Positions 35,389 to 45,155 are shown, counted from the stretch's first letter. The stretch: DNA of 64,000 bases from Chitinophaga niabensis (GCA_017849435.1 JAFIGY010000002.1:186001-250000); one strand, 5' to 3'. The notes: generated by a model from the sequence alone, not told the origin. Made by a program: numbers and translations.

Positions 35389-37236
35389 TCAATATCCTCT
35401 TTCGTTCTTCCCTTCCATATAGTTCATGAAAGCTTTATTCACCACCCGGTTGCCGCCGGGGGTGGGGTAGTTACCGGTGAAATACCAGTCGCCCAGGTTA
35501 TTCGGGCAGCTGGCGTGCAGACTTTCAATGTTCTGGTAGATCACTTCCACTTTTGCCTGAGTATCCGCCGGTGTAATGATCTCGGCGATCTTTGCGGATA
35601 TTTCTTCTGGTGTAAAGGGTTTGTAGACATTCTTTACAACGTTCTGGGCATTGAGGGTATTGGTGCGCTCCAGCTCTTTACAAAGACCGTATGCTTCCTG
35701 CAGGATATACTCCTTGCCCTGCTCGCGGATAAGAGCAATGGCGGCCTGGAAGGCCACGAATTCGCCCATCTTGCTCATGTCAATGCCGTAGCAGTCCGGG
35801 TAGCGGATTTGCGGAGCGGAACTCATGATAATGATTCGTTTGGGGCCGAGGCGGTCGAGCATCTTGATAATGCTTTCGCGCAGCGTGGTGCCTCGTACGA
35901 TGGAGTCGTCTATCACCACCAGCGTATCGGTGCCGGCTTTTACGGTGCCGTAGGTGATATCGTACACGTGTTGTACCATTTCATTCCGGCTTGCATCTTC
36001 GGTGATGAACGTACGCATCTTCACGTCCTTGATCGCGATCTTGTCGATACGGACGCGGCGGTTCACCATTTCTGTCAGTTTCTCTTCATCGAAATCCTTG
36101 CTCCAGCTCATGATACGCTCCACCTTGATGCGGTTCAGGTAGTCCTCCAGCCCTTTAATGAGGCCATAGAAGGCCACTTCCGCGGTATTGGGGATAAAGG
36201 AGAAGATGGTATTGCGGAGGTCGTTGTCAATTGCCTTGAGTACGGTCTCAGAGAGATGGTAGCCCAGTGCGGTACGTTCCTTATAAATCTTTTCATCGTT
36301 ACCGCGGGAGAAATAGATCCGCTCAAAGCTGCATGCGCGGCGCTCTTTTGCCGGCAATATCTGTTCAATCGAATATTCTCCGTTCTCTTTCACGATCAGC
36401 GCTGTACCAGGCATCAGCTCCAATACTTCGTTCTCGCCTACGTTGAAAGCGGTACGGATAGCGGCGCGCTCGGAGGCGGCCACGATCACTTCGTCGTTAA
36501 TATAGTAATAAGATGGGCGGATGCCGTGCGGATCGCGGATCACGAAAGAATCACCCGAGCCGATCAATCCACATACATGATAACCACCATCGAACATGGA
36601 AAACGCCTGTTGCAGGATGGCTTTCACATCCAGGCCGTTCTGCCGCACTTCGTCTTCTTTCGCCAGGAAATGGTGCACTACTTCCAGCATTGCCGCCAGG
36701 TCGCTGTTCTTGTGGGTTTCGCCGGGGGTTACTTTCACAAAATTGAACAGCTCATCCACATTTACGAGGTTGAAGTTCCCGGCCATCGTGAGGTTGCGGG
36801 CGGGGATGGTGTTATAGCGTACAAAAGGATGGCAGAGTTCCACATTATTCCTGCCCTGTGTGGCATAGCGCAAATGCCCGAGCAGCAATTCCCCGAGGAA
36901 ACGCACATGGCCTTTCATCAGGCCCGGGTAACGGGTGATCTCGGGCTGGTATTTTTCTATTTCCTGTATCTCTTCACGGATCTTGCCAAAAACATCGCCG
37001 ATCGGCTGGGGCTGGCTGCTCCGGATACGGTGCATGAAAGGTACTCCGGGCTCGGTGTGTAATTTTACAGTAGCGACCCCCGCGCCGTCCTGGCCGCGGT
37101 TGTGCTGCTTTTCCATGAGGAGGTACAGTTTGTTCAGGCCATAAAAAACCGTTCCGTACTGCTGTTGATAATAAGAAAATGGTTTTCTTAATCTTATAAA
37201 TGCTAAACCGCATTCATGCTTTATCGCGTCACTCAT
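35389..37236 (-). CDS. purF: Amidophosphoribosyltransferase (PurF-type, long form)
   Basis: A 615-residue class II glutamine amidotransferase fused to a phosphoribosyltransferase. The Ntn-type Cys lies in KHECGLAFIRL (Cys9 after a short propeptide). Further segments are NRGQDGAGV, LLGHLRYATQG, GGYHVCGLIGSGDSFVIRDPHGIRP and the PRPP loop VVIDDSIVRGTT. It catalyses the first step of purine synthesis. It is longer than the usual PurF (about 500), with insertions between the two domains. The ATG at 37236 is preferred; a -7 box lies 18 bases upstream and a longer start would overlap it. Bacteroidota often carry a second copy. Confidence 0.88.
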   Translation of the reverse strand: MSDAIKHECGLAFIRLRKPFSYYQQQYGTVFYGLNKLYLLMEKQHNRGQDGAGVATVKLHTEPGVPFMHRIRSSQPQPIGDVFGKIREEIQEIEKYQPEITRYPGLMKGHVRFLGELLLGHLRYATQGRNNVELCHPFVRYNTIPARNLTMAGNFNLVNVDELFNFVKVTPGETHKNSDLAAMLEVVHHFLAKEDEVRQNGLDVKAILQQAFSMFDGGYHVCGLIGSGDSFVIRDPHGIRPSYYYINDEVIVAASERAAIRTAFNVGENEVLELMPGTALIVKENGEYSIEQILPAKERRACSFERIYFSRGNDEKIYKERTALGYHLSETVLKAIDNDLRNTIFSFIPNTAEVAFYGLIKGLEDYLNRIKVERIMSWSKDFDEEKLTEMVNRRVRIDKIAIKDVKMRTFITEDASRNEMVQHVYDITYGTVKAGTDTLVVIDDSIVRGTTLRESIIKMLDRLGPKRIIIMSSAPQIRYPDCYGIDMSKMGEFVAFQAAIALIREQGKEYILQEAYGLCKELERTNTLNAQNVVKNVYKPFTPEEISAKIAEIITPADTQAKVEVIYQNIESLHASCPNNLGDWYFTGNYPTPGGNRVVNKAFMNYMEGKNERGY

Positions 37237-37254
37237 GCCGTAAAATTGAAGTCG

Positions 37255-37262
37255 CAAAGTTA
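37255..37262 (-). promoter_or_regulatory. -7 box of the PurF-type gene
   Basis: An exact TAnnTTTG match (TAACTTTG, minus strand), 18 bases before the ATG at 37236. Confidence 0.55.
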
Positions 37263-37322
37263 CGCTTAAATTTCCAAATCACCGCGCTTGCGCAAAGTGC
37301 CGGCGGTATGAGGGAAAACAAA

Positions 37323-37356
37323 CATCCCTCCCGGCTTTGAAATGCCGGGAGGGATG
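37323..37356 (-). terminator. Terminator of the SurA-type gene
   Basis: A perfect 13-bp stem (CATCCCTCCCGGC / GCCGGGAGGGATG) with an 8-base loop. On the minus strand it lies 26 bases after the stop codon and is followed by a T-rich stretch. Confidence 0.8.
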
Positions 37357-37381
37357 CAGGAAATATCTTGCCGGGTGTGCG

Positions 37382-38791
37382 CTAGTTATGCGCTACTTTG
37401 TTATCTCCGTCTTTCCATTTCGAGATATTTGGGCATTGGCGGTATTCGTCTTCCACATGCACATAGAACGTAGGCACTTTTTCCAGCAGCCATTTGCGCA
37501 GGGCCATGGCCTGTTTTTCTGCCAGGGTGCGTTGCTGTATGCGGGAGTAGTCATCCGTCAGGTTCTCGCGGTGAGGCTGGGTGCGGGTTTTAAGGTATAC
37601 GAGGCGAACACCTTTGCGGCCCTGTTCGTCATCGAAAACGATTGGCCTGGTGATGCCTCCGGGTTTGAGGGAGTCCAGCAGCATAACGATGTCTTTTGTA
37701 TGCGGATCGTCAAGCTGGTCAATCGTGATCAGCGTGCTGCCGGTATTCGGATTCTGCAACATCCCGCCGTTAAACTTCGCCATCGGCTCATCGCTGTATT
37801 TTACTACTGCCTCGCCGAAGTTCATCTTTCCGGCCATAATGTTAGCCCTTACCGTATCCAGTTTGTTGATGGCGGCATTGATATCTGCGCCTACGACGTT
37901 AGGTTTGAGAAGGATGTGCTGTACTACTACATTATCGCCCGCCCGTTTTATCATCTTGAGGAGATGATAGCCGAACTGGGATTTTACCGGGGAGGAAATT
38001 TCCCCTTCTTTCAGCCGGAAAGCGGCGGAAAGGAAGTCAGGGTCCCAGTTCTTATCGTTCCTGTTCAGCTGATAAGTACCTCCGTTTTCTTTCACGGCAG
38101 GATCTTCCGAATACAGGCTGGCATACGTGCCGAAATCACCTTCCTTCTTTTCTACCTTGCTCTTGAATTCCAGGAGACGGTCAATAGCGTATTTATCCAT
38201 TTCACGGCTGGCCTTAGCCAGTACGATCAGTTGCCCGATCTCCAACTCGGATTCGTAGAAAGGAAGACTGTCTTTCGGAACGCGTTCAAAATTGTTCCTT
38301 ACTTCTGTGGGCGTTACTTTCACGGCGTTCACGATCTTGCTCTGCATGGCTTTGGACAGCATACTTTCCTTGATAGCATCGCGGAAGCGTTCCCGGAGCT
38401 GATAGATGGTGTAACCGGTTATTTCCGTCATTTTCTCACGGCTGCCATAACGTTGTTCCGCCCAGCGGATCTGGCTTTCTATACGGCCGTCCACATCTGC
38501 TTCACTGATGGGCAAACTGTCCCGCTCTGCCTGCAATACGAGTATCTTTTGCGTGATGATCTGCTCAATGGCGGAACAGGCTGCATTGGCCGGCAGGGGC
38601 TGCCCTTCCAGCGCCTGTTGCTGCATATCCACCAATGCAGATTCAATATCGGATTTGAGGATGATCTTGTCGCCAACCTTCGCAACGATCTTGTCTGCCA
38701 CAATTTTCTGTCCCGGTGCCAGTTGCACCTGTGCCATAGCTGCCTGGAAAAGCAGTACGGCTCCGAGGGAAGATAGGAGTAATTTTTTCAT
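37382..38791 (-). CDS. surA: Periplasmic peptidyl-prolyl isomerase (SurA-type)
   Basis: A 469-residue exported foldase. Signal peptide (residues 1-20, AAMAQ), SurA N-terminal helical domain (about 28-170, KIVAKVGDKIILKSDIE), and two parvulin domains. The first (about 175-275) contains SLYSEDPAVKENGGTYQ and SQFGYHLLKMI. The second (about 280-385) contains VVQHILLKP and FGEAVVKYSDEP. It escorts outer-membrane proteins through the periplasm. The ATG at 38791 starts the signal peptide. It lies downstream of infB beyond a terminator. Confidence 0.9.
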   Translation of the reverse strand: MKKLLLSSLGAVLLFQAAMAQVQLAPGQKIVADKIVAKVGDKIILKSDIESALVDMQQQALEGQPLPANAACSAIEQIITQKILVLQAERDSLPISEADVDGRIESQIRWAEQRYGSREKMTEITGYTIYQLRERFRDAIKESMLSKAMQSKIVNAVKVTPTEVRNNFERVPKDSLPFYESELEIGQLIVLAKASREMDKYAIDRLLEFKSKVEKKEGDFGTYASLYSEDPAVKENGGTYQLNRNDKNWDPDFLSAAFRLKEGEISSPVKSQFGYHLLKMIKRAGDNVVVQHILLKPNVVGADINAAINKLDTVRANIMAGKMNFGEAVVKYSDEPMAKFNGGMLQNPNTGSTLITIDQLDDPHTKDIVMLLDSLKPGGITRPIVFDDEQGRKGVRLVYLKTRTQPHRENLTDDYSRIQQRTLAEKQAMALRKWLLEKVPTFYVHVEDEYRQCPNISKWKDGDNKVAHN

Positions 38792-38823
38792 GGTAACGTT
38801 ACTGTAATCCCAAAATAACCAAT

Positions 38824-38852
38824 AAAAAATTAGCCGCACAAAGACGGCTAAT
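38824..38852 (-). terminator. Terminator of the rimP-nusA-infB operon
   Basis: On the minus strand ATTAGCCG / CGGCTAAT with an 8-base loop is followed by six T. It lies about 40 bases after the infB stop. Confidence 0.85.
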
Positions 38853-38892
38853 CTATTTAACAAAAATTTCGGACTTCTTTAAAGAAAGAGGA

Positions 38893-41800
38893 TCAGAGTG
38901 TTCTCTTTACTTCCACTTCTTCGAAACCTTCTACGATATCGCCCACTTTCAGGTCGCTGTAGTTTTTGATGGAAAGACCGCATTCCATGCCGGATACAAC
39001 TTCCTTCACATCGTCTTTGTAGCGCTTGAGCGATTGCAGCTCTCCGGTATACACCACAATACCATCCCGTACGAGATTGACGCGGGTGTTGCGGTTGAGT
39101 TTGCCGTCAAGCACGAAACAGCCGGCAACGGTCACCTTGTCGAACTTGTAAGTTTCGCGGATCTCCACGTTGCACACCACTTTCTTCTCGATCTTCGGTT
39201 CCAGCATACCTTCCATCGCGCTCTTCAGCTCGTCGATCGCATCGTAAATGATGGAGTAAGTGCGTATTTCGATATTCTCTTTCTCTGCAAGGCGGGCGGC
39301 GTTCATGGACGGGCGTACCTGGAAGCCGATGATCAGGGCATCGGAGGCTGTAGCCAGCAATACGTCTGATTCGGTGATCTGGCCTACGCCTTTCAATACC
39401 ACGCTCACCACGATCTCTTCGGTGGAGAGTTTCTGCAGGGAGTCGCTCAGCGCTTCCACAGAACCATCCACGTCCCCTTTGATGATCAGGTTCAGTTGTT
39501 TGAAGTTGCCCAGTGCCAGGCGGCGTCCGATCTCGTCCAGCGTGATGTGCTTCTTGGTACGGATACCCTGCTCCCGCACAATCTGCGCTCTGCGGTTGGC
39601 AATCTCCTTGGCCTCAGACTCATCTTCATACATCCTGAACTTCTCACCGGCCTGCGGCGCGCCATTGAGACCGAGCAGCTGCACAGGGGCCGAGGGGCCG
39701 GCTTTTTCAACACGTTGGCCGCGTTCGTTGAACATCGCTTTGATCTTACCGAAGTGAGAACCGGATACGATGGTGTCGCCCTGTTCGAGGGTACCGTTCT
39801 GTACCAGTACGGTGGTCACGTAACCGCGACCTTTATCAAGCGTGGCTTCGATTACTGTTCCGATAGCTTCCCGGTCGGGATTGGCTTTCAGTTCCAGCAA
39901 TTCCGCCTCCAGCAATATCTTTTCCAGCAGTACCTCAATGTTCAGACCGCTTTTTGCGGAGATCTCCTGGCTTTGGTATTTACCGCCCCAGTCTTCTACA
40001 AGGAGGTTCATACCTGCCAGCTGTTCCTTGATCTTCTCCGGATTGGCGCCGTCTTTATCCACCTTGTTGATGGCAAATACCATCGGGAGGCCGGCAGCCT
40101 GGGAGTGGGAAATGGCTTCACGCGTCTGCGGCATGATGGCATCGTCCGCTGCGATCACGATCACGGCGATATCCGCTACTTTGGCACCACGGGCACGCAT
40201 GGCGGTAAACGCTTCGTGACCGGGGGTATCCAGGAAGGTGAGCTTTTTAGCGTTATTGGTGGTCACCTGGTAAGCACCGATGTGCTGGGTGATACCACCT
40301 GCCTCACCAGCAACCACATTGGCATTGCGGATATAGTCAAGGAGCGATGTTTTACCGTGGTCAACGTGACCCATGATGGTTACGATCGGTGCACGGGGCT
40401 CCAGATCTTCCGGATCATCTACAATTTCCTCTTCATCTTCTTCCGTTGCATCGTCCACACCAATGAATTCCACTTCATATCCAAACTCGCCCGCCACCAG
40501 CTCTATCACTTCCGCATCGAGACGTTGGTTGATAGACACCATGATGCCGAGGCCCATACATTTCGAGATCACTTCTGCAAAGCTCACATCCATGAGAGTG
40601 GCCAGCTCGCTCACGGAAACGAATTCCGTTACCTGAAGCTTGTTGCCATCTGCACTTCCTTTTGCCTCGCGTTCGGCCATTTCATGACGTTTGTCGCGGC
40701 GGCGGCTGGCTTTGGTGCTCTTGCCGCCACGGGCGCCACCGCCCATTTTGGCCATGGTTTCCTTGATCTTGTTCTGTATTTCGTTCTTGTCGATTTCTTT
40801 ATCTTCCGTTCTGCGGGGTGCGCCTTGTCCGTATCCGCCCTGGCCGGGTCTTTGATCCCTGCGTTGATGGGGACGGTTAGGTCCTCCCTGATGACCGCCC
40901 GGACCACGATTGCCCTGGTGATGACCACCACCGGGACCACGGTTGCCGCCCTGATGGTGACCTCCGCCGCCGGGGCCGCGATTGCCGCCCTGGTGGCCGC
41001 CCGGACCGCGATTATCGCGGTTACCTGGAGCGCCCTGGTGACGGTTATCCCGATTGCCCGGAGCGCCGCCGGGGCCGCGGTTGTCCCGGTTAGCGGGACC
41101 GCCTTCTTTGGCGAACTCGCCCGGTTTGATCGGTTCCGGTTTCTTTTCTATAACGATGCGCTTACGTTTGCGCTTTTCATCTTTGCTGAACCCTTTGTTA
41201 TCCCTACGGTCCTGCTGTACCGGCAGGTCGATCTTCCCGATCACTTTCGGGCCGGTCAGTTTGGTGGCCTGGATATTTTCGATCACGGCATTGCTGTCTT
41301 CTTCGGAACCCTCTGCGGATTCGCGGGTTTCCGGTTTCGGAGCGGGCTCCGGTTTCTTCACTTCCTGCACCGGTGCCGGTACAGGCTGTGGTTCCGGTTG
41401 TTTTTCTTCCACTTTGGCAGCGGGTTTCTCTTCCTTCTCTATTACTACGGGAGCAGGAGTTTCCTTCGCTACCGGTGTTGGGGCCGGTTCCGGTTGAGGC
41501 GCCGGTTTTTCTTCCGGCTGTTCTTTTTTAGGTGCTGTCTTTTTGCGATTGGCCTGGCTCAGCGCCTCCAGATCGATCGTTCCCATAATTCTGGGACCGC
41601 TGATCTTCGGTGCGTCCGGCTTCACTACTTCTTCCTTCGCGGGAGCCTCTTCTACAGGGGCTTTCGGTTCGGGAGCGGGTTCCGCTTTTTTCACTTCCTG
41701 CACCGGTGCCGGTTCAGGCTGTGGTTCCGGTTTAGGCTCAGGCTTTACCTCGCGGGCTGCGGGAGCTTCAGCCGCTTTTGCCTCCGGTTTGGCCGGGGCA

Positions 41801-42138
41801 TCATCTTCTTTCTTTTTAGCCGCCGCAGCTTGCTGATCCGCTTCTTCCTTCTTCTTTGCCGCCAGTTCCGCCTCCTCTTTCTCTTTCTTCTTGGCAGCGT
41901 CCAGCACGGTTCCCTTGGGCAGGGCAATCTGGTCGCTTTTCCTCTTGTTGGCCTTATCCTGTTGGAACTCGTTCTGCAAGGAAGTGTACATCTGGGCCGT
42001 GAGCTTGGCGTTGGGAGACCCGAATCCGTCCATATCAAAGCCTTTATTGGTCAGGAAATCGATCAGCGTTTCCTTACCAATATTGAATTCCTTGGCAGCA
42101 GCCAGCAATCGCGGTGTGTTGTTTGTTACTTCAGGCAT
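38893..42138 (-). CDS. infB: Translation initiation factor IF-2
   Basis: IF-2 brings initiator tRNA to the ribosome. This one has 1081 residues. The N-terminal IF2_N motif is [21 protein letters not shown] very long disordered region follows (about 60-585): Ala/Glu/Lys/Pro-rich with two related blocks ending in [11 protein letters not shown] and [11 protein letters not shown], then an Arg/Gly/Asn-rich tract (about 340-442, repeated [10 protein letters not shown] and GGHHQGG). The G domain starts near 586 ([25 protein letters not shown]), followed by domains II-IV. The ATG at 42138 has a GGAAGG purine run upstream and starts at the family N-terminus. Confidence 0.97.
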   Translation of the reverse strand: MPEVTNNTPRLLAAAKEFNIGKETLIDFLTNKGFDMDGFGSPNAKLTAQMYTSLQNEFQQDKANKRKSDQIALPKGTVLDAAKKKEKEEAELAAKKKEEADQQAAAAKKKEDDAPAKPEAKAAEAPAAREVKPEPKPEPQPEPAPVQEVKKAEPAPEPKAPVEEAPAKEEVVKPDAPKISGPRIMGTIDLEALSQANRKKTAPKKEQPEEKPAPQPEPAPTPVAKETPAPVVIEKEEKPAAKVEEKQPEPQPVPAPVQEVKKPEPAPKPETRESAEGSEEDSNAVIENIQATKLTGPKVIGKIDLPVQQDRRDNKGFSKDEKRKRKRIVIEKKPEPIKPGEFAKEGGPANRDNRGPGGAPGNRDNRHQGAPGNRDNRGPGGHQGGNRGPGGGGHHQGGNRGPGGGHHQGNRGPGGHQGGPNRPHQRRDQRPGQGGYGQGAPRRTEDKEIDKNEIQNKIKETMAKMGGGARGGKSTKASRRRDKRHEMAEREAKGSADGNKLQVTEFVSVSELATLMDVSFAEVISKCMGLGIMVSINQRLDAEVIELVAGEFGYEVEFIGVDDATEEDEEEIVDDPEDLEPRAPIVTIMGHVDHGKTSLLDYIRNANVVAGEAGGITQHIGAYQVTTNNAKKLTFLDTPGHEAFTAMRARGAKVADIAVIVIAADDAIMPQTREAISHSQAAGLPMVFAINKVDKDGANPEKIKEQLAGMNLLVEDWGGKYQSQEISAKSGLNIEVLLEKILLEAELLELKANPDREAIGTVIEATLDKGRGYVTTVLVQNGTLEQGDTIVSGSHFGKIKAMFNERGQRVEKAGPSAPVQLLGLNGAPQAGEKFRMYEDESEAKEIANRRAQIVREQGIRTKKHITLDEIGRRLALGNFKQLNLIIKGDVDGSVEALSDSLQKLSTEEIVVSVVLKGVGQITESDVLLATASDALIIGFQVRPSMNAARLAEKENIEIRTYSIIYDAIDELKSAMEGMLEPKIEKKVVCNVEIRETYKFDKVTVAGCFVLDGKLNRNTRVNLVRDGIVVYTGELQSLKRYKDDVKEVVSGMECGLSIKNYSDLKVGDIVEGFEEVEVKRTL

Positions 42139-42264
42139 ATCGTTTTCTCGTCCTTCCCGTTTAATCCCCACCAACCGGCGGAGCAAATCTTTTAACATTT
42201 TAACAATAACTCAAATATCTCTGCAATCAAAGCCTAACCTCATGGGAAGGTGTAGCGGCCGGCT

Positions 42265-43512
42265 TTATTCTTTTTCAAATTCTTCCTGCAGGATCCTTCT
42301 CACATCCTGTACGGTCTCTTCCTCAAGGTCAGAGCGGCGTACAAGTTCTTCAGCGGTCAGATCCAGCACACTACGGGCGGTGTCGCAACCGATTCTTTTC
42401 AGTTCGTCGATCACCCAGGGTTCGATTTCGTCTGCAAATTCTTCCAGGTCGATATCGAATTCGGTTTGTTCCTGTTCTTCGTCCCTGAACACATCGATCT
42501 CATATCCCGTCAATTCGCAGGCCAGTTTTATGTTCACGCCCTTTTTACCGATCGCGAGGGACACCTGGTCCGCCTTCAGGTAAACAGATGCGTACTTATT
42601 CTCGTTATCCACGTCCATACGGCTGATCCTTGCGGGCGTAAGGGCGCGCTGGATCAACAGTTGAATGTTTGCGGTATAGTTGATGATATCGATGTTCTCA
42701 TTACGCAGTTCACGTACGATGCCATGGATGCGGCTTCCTTTCATCCCCACGCAGGCGCCTACAGGATCGATACGGTCATCATAGGATTCTACGGCTACTT
42801 TAGCCCTTTCTCCTGGTTCCCGCACGATCTTTTTGATCACGATGAGGCCGTCGAATATCTCCGGTACCTCAATTTCAAGGAGCTTGGCCAGGAAAGAAGG
42901 ATGTGTTCTGGAAAGGATGATCAGCGGGGAGTTGTTCTTCATTTCCACTTTTTTCACCACTGCCCGTACGTTTTCACCTTTTTTGAAGTAATCCGTCGGT
43001 ATCTGCTCGGATTTAGGCAATATTAGTTCATTCCCTTCATCATCCAATAATAAAACTTCCTTTTTCCAAACCTGGTATACTTCTCCGTTTACGATCTCGC
43101 CTACACGGTCTGCATATTTCTTTACGAGGATGTTCTTTTTCAGGTCGCCGATACGCGCGGTAAGTGTTTGTTTGGCGGCCAGGATGGCGCGGCGGCCGAA
43201 GTCCATGATCTCCACCTCTTCGTAGAGATCTTCCCCAACCTGGTAATCCGGTTCCACAAGAATGGCTTCCGAATACGCGATCTGGGCATTATCATCCTCC
43301 ACGGTACCGTCTTCCACGATGGTACGGCGGCGGAGGATCTCCAGGTCACCTTTTTCAGTATTTACAATCACGTCAAAGTTCTCATCTGAGCCATATTTCT
43401 TACGCAGCAGCGTCTTGAACACATCTTCCAACACCTTCATCAGCGTGGGGCGGTCAATGTTCTCCGCCTCCTTAAACTCGGTGAATGACTCAATCAGGTT
43501 AATACTAGCCAT
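42265..43512 (-). CDS. nusA: Transcription termination/antitermination protein NusA
   Basis: A 415-residue NusA. N-terminal RNA-polymerase-binding domain (1-125), S1 domain (about 130-200), two KH domains (about 200-345, with VGACVGMKGSRI and AIGKKGVNIKLA), and an acidic C-terminal helix-hairpin region (DIDLEEFADEIEPWVIDELKRIG). It lies between rimP and infB, as in most bacteria. The ATG at 43512 (MASINLIESF) is 14 bases after rimP. Confidence 0.97.
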   Translation of the reverse strand: MASINLIESFTEFKEAENIDRPTLMKVLEDVFKTLLRKKYGSDENFDVIVNTEKGDLEILRRRTIVEDGTVEDDNAQIAYSEAILVEPDYQVGEDLYEEVEIMDFGRRAILAAKQTLTARIGDLKKNILVKKYADRVGEIVNGEVYQVWKKEVLLLDDEGNELILPKSEQIPTDYFKKGENVRAVVKKVEMKNNSPLIILSRTHPSFLAKLLEIEVPEIFDGLIVIKKIVREPGERAKVAVESYDDRIDPVGACVGMKGSRIHGIVRELRNENIDIINYTANIQLLIQRALTPARISRMDVDNENKYASVYLKADQVSLAIGKKGVNIKLACELTGYEIDVFRDEEQEQTEFDIDLEEFADEIEPWVIDELKRIGCDTARSVLDLTAEELVRRSDLEEETVQDVRRILQEEFEKE

Positions 43513-43526
43513 GTTTAGATTATTTT

Positions 43527-43991
43527 TTAAAACACGATGCACACCTTTGTGTGCTTTATTTCAGATAAATTGATGGTTGTTTGCTTCAGTTCTTTTTTCT
43601 TTCCAATGGTCTCTTCGAGGGTCAGCTCCGTTTCGTTGATGCTTAACAGTTTCCCTTCTGTAACGCTGCCGTCCAGTTTCGTCACTTCCACTTTCCTGCC
43701 GATGTTCTTTATGAACTGGCGGGGTATTTTCAGCGGTTCGTCCAGGCCGGGAGAGGATACTTCCAGGGAGAAATCATTGTCGGGGAACAATCCGGCTGCT
43801 TCCAGCATCGGATATAACTGTCTGTTCAGCGCCACCAGCTTGTCAATGGAAGCCCCCTGATCCGCATCCACATAGACCTTTACGTTGTTGGTCGGTTTGA
43901 TCTTCACCTCTACGGCAAAATACTCGGGTTTGTCCGCCAGCAGCGACTCGAGCATTTCCCGGATGGAAGCTATCACTTGTTCGTTTGCCAT
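43527..43991 (-). CDS. rimP: Ribosome maturation factor RimP
   Basis: A 154-residue RimP, needed for 30S assembly. The N-terminal alpha/beta domain includes YFAVEVKIKPTNNVKVYVDADQGASIDKL and SLEVSSPGLDEPLK; the C-terminal SH3-like domain has GRKVEVTKLDGS. First gene of rimP-nusA-infB. Its leader carries a strong hairpin (44003-44027). An upstream in-frame ATG at 44015 lies in the loop of that hairpin and is less likely to be used. Confidence 0.95.
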   Translation of the reverse strand: MANEQVIASIREMLESLLADKPEYFAVEVKIKPTNNVKVYVDADQGASIDKLVALNRQLYPMLEAAGLFPDNDFSLEVSSPGLDEPLKIPRQFIKNIGRKVEVTKLDGSVTEGKLLSINETELTLEETIGKKKELKQTTINLSEIKHTKVCIVF

Positions 43992-44002
43992 ACTAAAAAG
44001 AA

Positions 44003-44027
44003 GAAGGGGACTCATCGCGTCCCCTTC
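44003..44027 (-). promoter_or_regulatory. Terminator-like hairpin in the rimP-nusA-infB leader
   Basis: A perfect 9-bp stem (GAAGGGGAC / GTCCCCTTC) with loop GCGATGA is followed on the minus strand by TTCTTTTTA and, 11 bases after the stem, the rimP ATG. It lies between the promoter and the first gene, the position of an attenuator. NusA could regulate its own operon here (inference). Confidence 0.55.
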
Positions 44028-44048
44028 ATTTGAATCATTTTTCCGCTA

Positions 44049-44075
44049 CAAAATTAGCATTTATTTTCATTCCAA
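44049..44075 (-). promoter_or_regulatory. Promoter of rimP-nusA-infB
   Basis: An exact TAnnTTTG box (TAATTTTG, 44049-44056) with a TTG 16 bases upstream (44073-44075). The start would be near 44043, leaving a leader of about 50 bases that contains the hairpin at 44003-44027. Confidence 0.6.
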
Positions 44076-44148
44076 GAAAGTATTTAGCAGAAAAATAATA
44101 GAGAAGCGCGCCGGAAAGCCGCGCCGACACATATGTTTTAAATTTATA

Positions 44149-44490
44149 ATGAATATTGCAGGTCTGGATAGATTGGCTTATATTGTACATGCGATGCGCA
44201 GGATAATTTCCAGGGTCAATTGGGAGCTGGCGGCGTGGGTGGCCGGACTTGCCTATCTGGCAATGGTGAGGCCTCATGCGGGGTTGCCGGACTTTTGTGT
44301 ATTCCGGTGGATGGGGTTGGAAAGATGTCCGGGTTGCGGCCTGGGCGCGGCGGTGAGTCACCTTTTGCATGGGGAGTTGCGGGAGAGCTGGGAGCGCCAT
44401 TGGCTGGGGGTTCCCGCGTTGGTGGTGTTGCTGATGCGTATCGTTCAGCTCATAAAGCTGCAATTTATGCCAATCATCCCCGTAAAATAA
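44149..44490 (+). CDS. DUF2752 membrane protein
   Basis: A 113-residue protein. The DUF2752 signature CPGCGLG (around residue 58) sits between hydrophobic segments (LAAWVAGLAYLAMV, about 25-38; GVPALVVLLMRIVQ, about 87-100). Function unknown. The family's usual C-P-x-C-G-x-T-R has its last residues changed to GAA here. It is 6 bases upstream of the TM2 gene and divergent from rimP. Confidence 0.78.
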   Translation: MNIAGLDRLAYIVHAMRRIISRVNWELAAWVAGLAYLAMVRPHAGLPDFCVFRWMGLERCPGCGLGAAVSHLLHGELRESWERHWLGVPALVVLLMRIVQLIKLQFMPIIPVK

Positions 44491-44496
44491 CCGAAT

Positions 44497-44850
44497 ATGA
44501 ACGACTTCTATTTTGCCATGTTGCCGGGCATCGATCATGAAGAGCTGATCTGGCTGGAGGAATTGACGAAGAGATTCAGTCCCGAGACCAGGCAACGTTT
44601 TCTGATCATGTACCAGGGCCGGCGCAAAGACCCTCAGACGATCCTGATCACCAGCCTGCTGGGATTTGTAGGGGTGGCGGGCGTTCATCGCTTTCTCATG
44701 GACCAGATCCTGATGGGAATACTTTACCTTTTCACGGCGGGGTTCTGCCTTGTGGGCACTATCATCGATGCCATCAACTATCGTAAACTCTCCTGGGAGT
44801 ACAACAAACAGGCGTCCATGGATATTGCCGCCATGCTTGGCAAATTCTGA
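44497..44850 (+). CDS. TM2-domain membrane protein
   Basis: A 117-residue protein. The N-terminal 45 residues are polar; the TM2 domain follows with two membrane helices (TSLLGFVGVAGVHRFLM and ILMGILYLFTAGFCLVGTIIDAI). The G-x-H-R-F and the D between helices are the family marks. Function unknown. It follows the DUF2752 gene by 6 bases, a pairing common in Bacteroidota. Confidence 0.85.
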   Translation: MNDFYFAMLPGIDHEELIWLEELTKRFSPETRQRFLIMYQGRRKDPQTILITSLLGFVGVAGVHRFLMDQILMGILYLFTAGFCLVGTIIDAINYRKLSWEYNKQASMDIAAMLGKF

Positions 44851-44898
44851 GGATCGTTAAAGAAACCTTAAAGTCGGCCGGCGAAAGGGATATACCGC

Positions 44899-44906
44899 TA
44901 TCTTTG
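44899..44906 (+). promoter_or_regulatory. -7 box 7 bases before the DUF4834 ATG
   Basis: An exact TAnnTTTG match (TATCTTTG). The distance to the ATG at 44914 implies a leaderless or nearly leaderless mRNA. Confidence 0.5.
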
Positions 44907-44913
44907 CGATATC

Positions 44914-45150
44914 ATGCTCAAGTTAATTTTCTACATCTTCATAGGCTGGCTGCTATATAAACTGGTGTTCGATTTCATCCTCCCCGTTTATGGTGCTACC
45001 AAACAGGTTCGCCGCCAGGTACGGGATATGCAGGAGCATATGCGCAACCAATATCAGCAACAACAACAGACGCAGCAGCCACCGCACACTGCGGAACAAG
45101 CCAAACCCAGGGACAAGGGGGATTACATCGATTTTGAAGAGGTCAAATAA
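44914..45150 (+). CDS. DUF4834 family small membrane protein
   Basis: A 78-residue protein with one N-terminal membrane helix (LIFYIFIGWLLYKLVFDFIL), then a basic coiled segment (KQVRRQVRDMQEHMRNQY), a Gln-rich linker and a short end (KGDYIDFEEVK). This matches the DUF4834 layout of Bacteroidota. Function unknown. It ends 5 bases from the convergent HAD gene. Confidence 0.8.
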   Translation: MLKLIFYIFIGWLLYKLVFDFILPVYGATKQVRRQVRDMQEHMRNQYQQQQQTQQPPHTAEQAKPRDKGDYIDFEEVK

Positions 45151-45155
45151 TCTGT

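Noticed and set aside
35515..38776. Long open frames opposite the PurF-type gene (35515-37062) and the SurA-type gene (37337-38776)
   Set aside because: No domain, no start context, and the minus-strand genes are clearly real. The same applies to frames opposite the kinases (22820-24001, 7781-8863) and the transporter (28371-29624).
39496..42195. 899-codon open frame opposite infB
   Set aside because: It is a shadow of the infB coding strand: the repeats and biased codons of IF-2 keep the opposite frame open. The product is a low-complexity Phe/Arg/Leu-rich sequence without any domain, whereas infB is unmistakable.
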